DNA of 64,000 nucleotides, from assembly GCA_905116865.2 (NCBI GenBank), contig CAJHNH020002668.1, positions 669,434 to 733,433 of the forward strand, read 5' to 3'. Positions 11,598 through 64,000 of the stretch are shown in pieces. The DNA comes from Candidula unifasciata. Taxonomy: Eukaryota; Mollusca; Gastropoda; Stylommatophora; Geomitridae. The translations under genes and the position numbers were made by a program. Below the pieces are notes generated by a model, which saw only the letters and a program-made list of their open reading frames with translations, was not told the origin of the DNA and did no database searches. Each line of letters opens with the position of its first letter. The first letter of the stretch is position 1.

Positions 11598-11872
11598 GTA
11601 ATTCAGCGTAGACGTTCGCAGATAGTTAACTCAGCTGGAGTGTGGAGTTGGTGAAGATTTTTTCTGAAGTTGAAGTGAACAATTGAACATTTTTCTTGTG
11701 ACTTGTTTTCTGAGAAAGATCGTTATGAATAGGGACTTGATCCTTCGCAGAGACATAACTACCTGATCACTTCTGTATATTTACTTTATTAACCTTGCTA
11801 TCTGAATTTGGCTGAATATAAATATTTGGACAAAGGAATCACTTTAAAAGCTCATTAAGTTGACACATCAAA
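11598..11872 (+). other. Probable 5' leader exon of the kinectin/RRBP1-family gene
   Basis: A pyrimidine-rich stretch ending CCTTTAG at 11591-11597 is a good 3' splice site, so 11598-11872 may be a non-coding second exon running into the start codon. An in-frame TGA at 11861-11863 lies 12 bp before the ATG and fixes the start. The leader has a 13-codon upstream ORF at 11725-11766. The start of transcription and any upstream leader exon could not be located. Confidence 0.4.
11725..11766 (+). promoter_or_regulatory. Upstream ORF in the kinectin/RRBP1 leader
   Basis: ATG at 11725 opens 13 codons and ends at TGA 11764-11766, 106 bp before the main start. If the leader is transcribed as proposed it could reduce translation of the main frame. 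Its own Kozak context is weak (T at -3). Confidence 0.35.
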
Positions 11873-57009
<45,137 letters not shown>

Positions 57010-57679
57010 GTAAGTGCTGTTTTTGTTAACTCTTTCTTCAAACTGACTACAACAAGATGAGTGTTCTATCCATCAAAAACTTGAAATCTACAAGTTTTTA
57101 AAAAGTACTTCAAATGACTCAGGGACCATTTCACAAGTTATCAATACTATGCACATTTGTTTGTGCTCAACAGTACGTATTTTCTTGAATTCCTGTGCAT
57201 TTTTTGTATATCACTATGGAGTGATCAGAATTCTACAGTTGATAATTTCCTAGAAGAAAAAACTGTAAGATAGGCTCCTTTTGCATTTTCCCTATTAAAA
57301 AAAAACAGTGGCACATCATGTTGTAATTTACAGTTAATCTGTGGTATTTGCGCCTTTCAACTTAACACAGCCGGTTTCTGTAAAATCATTGTTTTATTTA
57401 ATTCTGGTTAAGGAGCAGTATTTTTCCACCCAAGAATAATGTCCTGAAACCCACACAGGGAAGTAAGCTATTCTATTCCTTGACGTAAATCTTAATTTTC
57501 TCTAGAAGTAAGAACAGCTGTTAAAGATTCAATAGTAAATGAAACACATCTTACAAGTGTAGGATACTGGACAGGAAGTGTGCTCTCCTGTTGCCACACA
57601 TAATTTGCCAGATTTAATGCTGCAGATATGCACTGTCTGTGTCTCAGAAAAAGAATTTACTACATCTAACGTATATATG

Positions 57680-59220
57680 TTACCCTCAACCAACCACATA
57701 GAATGTGCCAGAGTGCAGTATGCATCGCCCTCCACACACCATGTAGAATTTACCAGATTTCCTGTTTTGAGTGCAAATCGCCTTCTACTCACCTTGTAGA
57801 GAGTACTAGATTTCATGTTTTCTGTGTACTTCACGCTTCATTCCACCATGTGCATTTTACCAGATTTCATGTTTTCAGTGTTCATCAGCTTGCTCCACAC
57901 ACCATGTAGATTTTATGAGATTTCATGTTTTCAGTGTGCATCACCTTCCTCCACACACCATGTAGATTTTATGAGATTTCATGTTTTCAGTGTGCATCAC
58001 CCTCCTCCACACACCATGTAGATTTTATGAGATTTCATGTTTTCAGTGTGCATCACCCTCTTCCACACACCATGTAGATTTTATGAGATTTCATGTTTTC
58101 AGTGTGCATCACCCTCCTCCACACACCATGTAGATTTTATGAGATTTCATGTTTTCAGTGTGCATCACCCTCCTCCACACACCATGTAGATTTTATGAGA
58201 TTTCATGTTTTCAGTGTGCATCACCCTCCTCCACACACCATGTAGATTTTATGAGATTTCATGTTCTCAGTGTGCATCACCCTCCTCCACGCACCATGTA
58301 GATTTTATGAGATTTCATGTTTTCAGTGTGCATCACCTTCCTCCACACACCATGTAGATTTTATGAGATTTCATGTTTTCAGTGTGCATCACCTTCCTCC
58401 ACACACCATGTAGATTTTATGAGATTTCATGTTTTCAGTGTGCATCACCCTCCTCCACACACCATGTAGATTTTATGAGATTTCATGTTTCCATTGTGCA
58501 CTGACTTCCATTTACCGTGTAGACCACATTTAATGTTTTCAATAGCATGTATAAATTTGTTTTTAATTCACCATGAATGATTTACCAGATTTTAGATTGC
58601 TAATAGGTTTTTAAAAAATATATATATTTGGAAACATATTTGTGTCTTTACTTTCTGCTACTCCACGAGCATTTATTAGATTTCATGTTGTCAATTTATA
58701 GTTTTCCATGAAGCCATCAATTAGGATTTCTACTTCAGATTCCACTCTTCTAGCATACCACCAAAGATTTATCACCTGTCATGTTATAAATTACAGTGTT
58801 CTACTCTTCACCTAGGATTTATTTTAGATACTTTATCAATTGTGTTTTGTTTCCTTTTCCCCACCTAGAATTTATTGTCAATTAAGGTATAATTTATATA
58901 GTTTCCTCTTGTCATATAGACTTTCCATCTGTATTAATAATTGTTGTGTTTTCCACTCATCTAAGATCTCATGCTATAAATTGTATTTTTCCTAATTGTC
59001 ACCTAGGATTTATTACCTCATGTTATAAATTGTATTGCTTTCTGCTCATCACCAATGATTTATCACCTCTCAAATCGTATTATTTTCCACTCATTATCAA
59101 GGATCTTTACCTTTCATGGTGTAAACTATATTGTTTGCCACTCATCATCCAGGATGTAATACCGCTTATGTTATAAATTGTATTGTTTCTCACTCATCAC
59201 CCAGGATTTATCAGATTTGG
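57680..59220. repeat. 56-bp minisatellite with decayed flanks
   Basis: The core from about 57850 to 58500 has about 11 copies at 56-bp steps (GATTTCATGTTTTCAG, then a TGTGCATCACC block and CACACACCATGTAG). On both sides the units fade; to 59220 they become CACCTAGGATTTATYACC plus CATGTTATAAATTGTATT. Confidence 0.88.
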
Positions 59221-59584
59221 GTTTTGCCTACAACTGTGTTGAAAAAAGTCTCACGACTATAGTTGATGAGGTAACCAAGCAGCCTAACCAATAACCACAT
59301 TTAATTTTCTCTGCTTTTGTCTGAAGTTGAAATAGAAAATCGGCTCCATTTTGACCTTAGACCCACCCACCACCACCTTTTTTTAAAATGCTTTTTGTGA
59401 CAGTTTCTTGCATAAATAGAAATAAAATGAAATAGACAATGTAGAAAGTTTGCAATATTATAAATGGTAATTAGGTATCTTTCCAAAATAAATGGTAATG
59501 AGGAGATAATCACAGAGTAATTTATAATCAGGGATCATTCAGAATGTTTCGAAGATTTTTTTTCTTTGGTAATTAATCTGATTT

Positions 59585-59883
59585 AACTGCTGCCCTATCT
59601 CTTTTGCACTCTCCTCTCTCTCTCCCCCCCTCTCTCTCTCTCTCTCTCTCTCTTACACACAGATACCCACTCTCTCACACACACACAGATACCCACTCTC
59701 TCACACACATTGTCTTACACATGCACAAACTATCTAACCCACACAAATTCACTCTCTTACACACCCTCTCTCTCACACACCCTCTCTCACTCATACCCAC
59801 ACTCTCTCTATCTCTCTCTCTCACACACACACAGTCTTGCACATGCACACACTATCTTTCACATACACAAATTCACTCTCTCA

Positions 59884-59975
<92 letters not shown>

Positions 59976-59980
59976 CTTAC
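59585..59980. repeat. (CT)n and ACAC microsatellite
   Basis: CT runs mixed with CACACA segments, ending in about 80 bp of pure TC. Confidence 0.95.
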
Positions 59981-60521
59981 TCTGTATACTGACAGTTGCT
60001 AATACATAGTTTATTCTATAGACAATTTAATTGTGAATTGTCCCCCTGTAAAGTTTGTACACATTAACCTCAAGTACAGATAAAGCTACATTCCACTGTT
60101 CTCTTCTTTGTTGATGTGGCTGATCACCTTTTTCTGCATTGTCCCCATTGTCAAACAGGCGGTTGACACAGTATTATGGTTTAGATCCTTTAAACGTTTG
60201 CCAGATCTTTCTTCAATATTTTTTTTTCTTTCCTCCAGTCTTCACCTTTCTCTATCACTCTCCCTTTCTCTTTATAAAGCATTAAAAATATTTTACCACA
60301 GACCTTTCTGTAGATAGTGGAGTTATGTAACACTACTCTTCCCCTTTTTTTCTTTTTTAACAAAGTTCCGTTAGAGGATTTGACTTTGATAATTAACGTT
60401 TCTGATAATTCCTTTATAAAATTATGTAAGTTGTTAAATGTGAACCGACCTAAAATTGATATTATGTAACAAAACAAGAAGCTGTCCTTGAGCTGTTATC
60501 CTTCCATTGCATGACACTACT

Positions 60522-60779
60522 ATAGCGGGTGCCACAGTGGCTTAGTGTCTAGATCAAGGGGCGGGAACACTTTGTTTTGTTCTGCATGTCAAATTTAGAG
60601 TTGCCAACCTGGTCACGGGCCATATAGAAAATATCAATTATAGAAGTAAAATTTAGATTTTCTTGTAACACGTGGTTTTTGTGGGATAATCTGTCTGGCC
60701 AGACACACTCACTCACTGGAGCTCTTCTGTTTATTCCTCAATGTCTTTTCAGGCTGGTTATTTTCATAAATTATTTGGG

Positions 60780-60810
<31 letters not shown>

Positions 60811-61285
60811 TCGTGGATTGATAGATGGTGAGCAATGAGAGAGTGGTAAATAGAGTTAGGGACTGATAAACATATATTATCAGTAAATTACAAATAGGTA
60901 ACTTACAGTTTTAATCAGAAGTGTGTGTTTAAGCATCCTGCAAGCGTACGTTTTTGTGTTCTGCTATTTAATGAGCTCAACGGCCTGATTCTATAGTCAT
61001 TTAGCAGCACTAACCTCGCAGGATGTAAAAATTGCCCGCCAGGCCAGTTTTGGCCCTTGGGCCACAGTTTGCCCATCCCTGGTCTAGATGCTCACCTGCC
61101 AGCTAGGAGATCTTGGGTTCTAATCTGCAAGTCAGTTTAAAAAAATTACGAAAACTAATTGTGGATCAATCCCAGGTGGACCCGGCCTGATTGGGTACCA
61201 GGTATTCTCCAAGGAATTGAAGGTGGCCAGTGTGATGTTGACCACATTAGCTATCAGTTGCCACTTGGTCTGTAAAAAATATGTG
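60522..61285 (+). repeat. SINE-A split by a hAT element
   Basis: The SINE-A head (GGTGCCACAGTGGCTTAGTG, 60522-60554) resumes at 61082 and runs through the family body to about 61280. Confidence 0.82.
60555..61081. mobile_element. Non-autonomous hAT element, 527 bp
   Basis: Exact 8-bp duplication GTCTAGAT at 60547-60554 and 61082-61089. The ends CAAGGGGCGGGAACACTTTG and (reversed) CAGGGATGGGCAAACTGTGG are imperfect inverted repeats of hAT type. There is an internal poly-G run at 60777-60801 and no transposase. Confidence 0.9.
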
Positions 61286-61286
61286 T

Positions 61287-61590
61287 CTCTTCTTCTTCTT
61301 CTTCTTCTTCTTCTTCACGTTCAACAGCTGTTAGCTCTGTCAGGAAATTCTGGTTGTTTGTCCACTTCTGGACTCTTGTCCTGTTTCAGAACCTGCATGT
61401 TGCGTGCACATCCATTTTACAGATCTGACTGATTTGCATGCAGACTGTTGGTTCTATGCCTTTCAGGCAGATGCACTCTGACTTCATAGAAAGCTCCTAG
61501 TCAGTCGACTCTTACACCATGCTTTTGGTTAGGCAGGGGGTCTCCTTGTTTGTCCCACAATGGGACCCCGGAACCCACACAGGGAAAATA
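61287..61590 (-). repeat. Rep-B copy, full length
   Basis: A (TTC)n tail at the left, GAAATTCTGGTTGTTTGTCC, and the head ACCCCGGAACCCACACAGGG at the right. It follows the SINE-A tail directly. Confidence 0.82.
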
Positions 61591-61599
61591 GGCGTCTAG

Positions 61600-62085
61600 C
61601 ATCATATACCTGGTGCAAGCCACTGGATGCAGAAGTTTCCTTTACTGACTGACTCTTTGTGGTTCCACTTATTTAAATGGGTTGATTGTACAAACTGGCA
61701 AGTGTTTTTCAATAAGACAACACATTTATTGTAATTGAGGGATGGTCTTTTATTTTCTTGCTGATTTTAGATGTTGCACTTTTTTATTTTGCTTTTGTTT
61801 CATTTTTTTCATTATTTTAAAATTATTATATATTATTTATTTGTTATACATTATATTTATTATTTCTTTATTATTTTGTTTCTTTCTTTAAAACTGTGTA
61901 TACATATAATTCCCCATTTATTTTAGAAATTATGCTTCAGGTAATAATATATTAATGAGCTAATTTCTTCACTTTCCCTTATTACATTAACAGCCCTTTG
62001 ATAACCATGCCATTGGAAATCTGTGCAGCAGTTTTTGTATATTTAGAATACTCTGTTTTATTATGATGTGAACATTTGTGAAAAC
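61600..62085. other. Intron 22 sequence, nothing recognised
   Basis: T-rich, with no exon in phase and no recurrent element. Confidence 0.4.
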
Positions 62086-62089
62086 TGTT

Positions 62090-63640
62090 TCTTTTATCTT
62101 CATAGCTAATGGTAATCTTGACTCTTGATTCTTTTATCCTTATAGCTAATGTTCACTTTGGTTTCTTTTATCTTTGTAGCTAATGTTAACTGTTACCTGT
62201 CATTGTCATATTTCTGCTTTCTTCTTAGCCAATAGTAACTTTTACTTCTCCATGTTTCTGCTGTCTTCTTAGCCAATAGAAACTTTTTACTTCTCAATGT
62301 TTTTGCTGTCTTCTTAGTTAATAGTAACTTTTACTTCTCCACGTTTCTGCTGTCTTCTTAGTTAATAGAAACTTTTACTTCTCCACGTTTCTGCTGCCTT
62401 CTTAGCCAATAGTAACTTTTACTTCTCCATGTTTCTGCTGTCTTCTTAGCCAATAGTAACTTTTTACTTCTCAATGTTTTTGCTGTCTTCTTAGTTAATA
62501 GAAACTGTTACTTCTCCACGTTTCTGCTGCCTTCTTAGCCAATAGAAACTGTTACTTCTCCATGTTTCTGCTGTCTTCTTAGTTAATTGTATCTTTTACT
62601 TCTCCATTTTTCTGCTGTCTTCTTAGTTAATCTGTTAGTTCTCCATGTTTCTGCTGTCTTCTTAGTTAATAGTAACTTTTACTTCTCCATGTTTCTGCTG
62701 TCTTCTTAGCCAATAGAAACTTTTTACTTCTCAATGTTTTTGCTGTCTTCTTAGCCAATAGAAACTGTTACTTCTCCACGTTTTTGCTGTCTTCTTAGCC
62801 AATAGAAACTGTTACTTCTCCACGTTTCTGCTGCCTTCTTAGCCAATAGAAACTGTTACTTCTCCATGTTTCTGCTGTCTTCTTAGTTAATTGTATCTTT
62901 TACTTCTCCATTTTTCTGCTGTCTTCTTAGTTAATCTGTTAGTTCTCCATGTTTCTGCTGTCTTCTTAGTTAATAGTAACTTTTACTTCTCCATGTTTCT
63001 GCTGTCTTCTTAGCCAATAGAAACTTTTTACTTCTCCATGTTTCTGCTGTCTTCTTAGCCAATAGAAACTTTTTACTTCTCAATGTTTTTGCTGCCTTCT
63101 TAGCCAATAGTAACTTTTACTTCTCCATGTTTCTGCTGTCTTCTTAGCCAATAGAAACTTTTTACTTCTCAATGTTTTTGCTGTCTTCTTAGTTAATAGT
63201 AACTTTTACTTCTCCATATTTCTGCTGTCTTCTTAGCCAATAGCAACTTTTACTTATCAATATTTCTGCTGTCTTCTTAGTTAATAGTAACTTTTACTTC
63301 TCCATGTTTCTGCTGTCTTCTTAGTTAATTGTGACTTTTACTTCTTCATGTTTCTGCTGTCTTGTTAGTTAATTGTGACTTTTACTTCTTCATGTTTCTG
63401 CTGTCTTCTTAGCAAATAGTAACTTTTACTTCTCCATGTTTCTGCTGTCTTCTTAGCCAATAGTAACTTTTACTTCTCCATGTTTCTGCTGTCTTCTTAG
63501 TTAATTGTGACTTTTACTTCTTCATGTTTCTGCTGTCTTCTTAGTTAATAGTAACTTTTATGTCTCAGTGTTTCTGCTGTCTTCTTAGCTAATAGTAACT
63601 GTTACCTCTTATTGTTTATTTTATCTTCTAGCCATAGGAG
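62090..63640. repeat. 44-45-bp minisatellite of splice-acceptor-like units
   Basis: About 32 core units plus four decayed edge units. Each carries TTTCTGCTGTCTTCTTAG followed by YYAATAG and TACTTCTCCATG. Some blocks repeat as a larger unit: TTAATTGTATC occurs at about 62583 and 62887, 304 bp apart. Confidence 0.93.
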
Positions 63641-63649
63641 TTAACCCTT

Positions 63650-64000
63650 ATTTTTATTTTGTTTTTAAGCCAATAGAATATTATTTCTAATTTTTTCTGT
63701 TTTTTGTACTAATGTTACCTTCCTTGTATTATTTTAAAATTTTACATCAAAACAAAGGCAGTATTTCAGAAAGGCTAGTTTTGGGTTAGTGATGACTGTT
63801 TACACTATGCTCTGATCTCCTCCTCAGTAGCATATGAAACGACTGATCTGGGTTGATAATTAGATGCCTTGTGCACTTAGCGAAAACTTCATGTCTGGCT
63901 GCTCCAGATTACACCCTCGTGTCCACCAACCTGGACAAGGATACTGAGTCCTGCTGGTTGAATCTTCTTCACAGGCATCCACAGGGGATTTCATTGGCCA
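63650..64000. other. End of window, intron 22
   Basis: No exon accepted. A good acceptor (AATCTTCTTCACAG) at about 63974 is followed by an open frame to the edge that does not resemble the rod. Confidence 0.35.

Noticed and set aside
60160..60180. Short exon after TTGTCAAACAG
   Set aside because: The frame is open for a while but has no coil character and no in-phase donor of good quality.
63974..64000. Exon 23 start at the window edge
   Set aside because: The acceptor looks fair, but the nine residues seen (ASTGDFIG and onward) do not resemble the coiled-coil rod, and too little is visible.

Overview
This window is animal nuclear DNA: widely spaced exons with GT-AG introns, dense tRNA-derived SINEs, truncated non-LTR retrotransposons, hAT elements, minisatellites and long homopolymers. 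The repeat mix and the style of the retrotransposon proteins (YQCQTW / RGRPRxRW carboxy ends, an RNase H with the SPGYAGVxENEQADRLAG motif) suggest a mollusc, probably a gastropod. That is inference; no species can be named from the sequence alone.

Two protein-coding genes are supported. At 1607-1717 on the minus strand is the first coding exon of an enolase-phosphatase E1 (ENOPH1, methionine salvage) gene; the rest lies off the left edge. From 11873 to 57009 on the plus strand are 22 coding exons of a kinectin / ribosome-binding-protein-1 (p180) family gene. They encode an N-terminal ER membrane anchor, a lysine-rich cytoplasmic region and then a long coiled-coil rod, 1033 codons in all. Every junction agrees in phase, with one non-canonical GC-AG intron. 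The 3' end of the gene lies beyond 64000. Exon order, the W-containing module of exons 11-13 and the exon 17-19 coil follow vertebrate kinectin.

Layout: 1-1600, SINE plus unassigned sequence and the intron 1 side of ENOPH1; 1718-11597, intergenic, filled with SINEs and LINE fragments; 11598-12614, 5' leader and exon 1; 12615-57009, exons 2-22 separated by repeat-filled introns; 57010-64000, a large intron with two long minisatellites, a microsatellite and nested transposons.

Repeat families named here: SINE-A (about 265 bp, tRNA-like head), Rep-B (about 290 bp, GAA-rich tail, over 20 copies), SINE-D (about 245 bp), SINE-E (about 200 bp), LINE fragments of at least two kinds (one with endonuclease and RNase H regions, one RTE/Jockey-like) and three hAT-type elements. 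Several are nested, with target-site duplications that order the insertions. I found no bacterial-type system, CRISPR array or clearly new multi-gene system. The most unusual items are a swapped catalytic motif in ENOPH1, a decayed tandem copy of one kinectin exon, a stop-free in-frame mini-intron, a reading-frame conflict at exon 17, and an array of about 35 units that each look like a 3' splice site.
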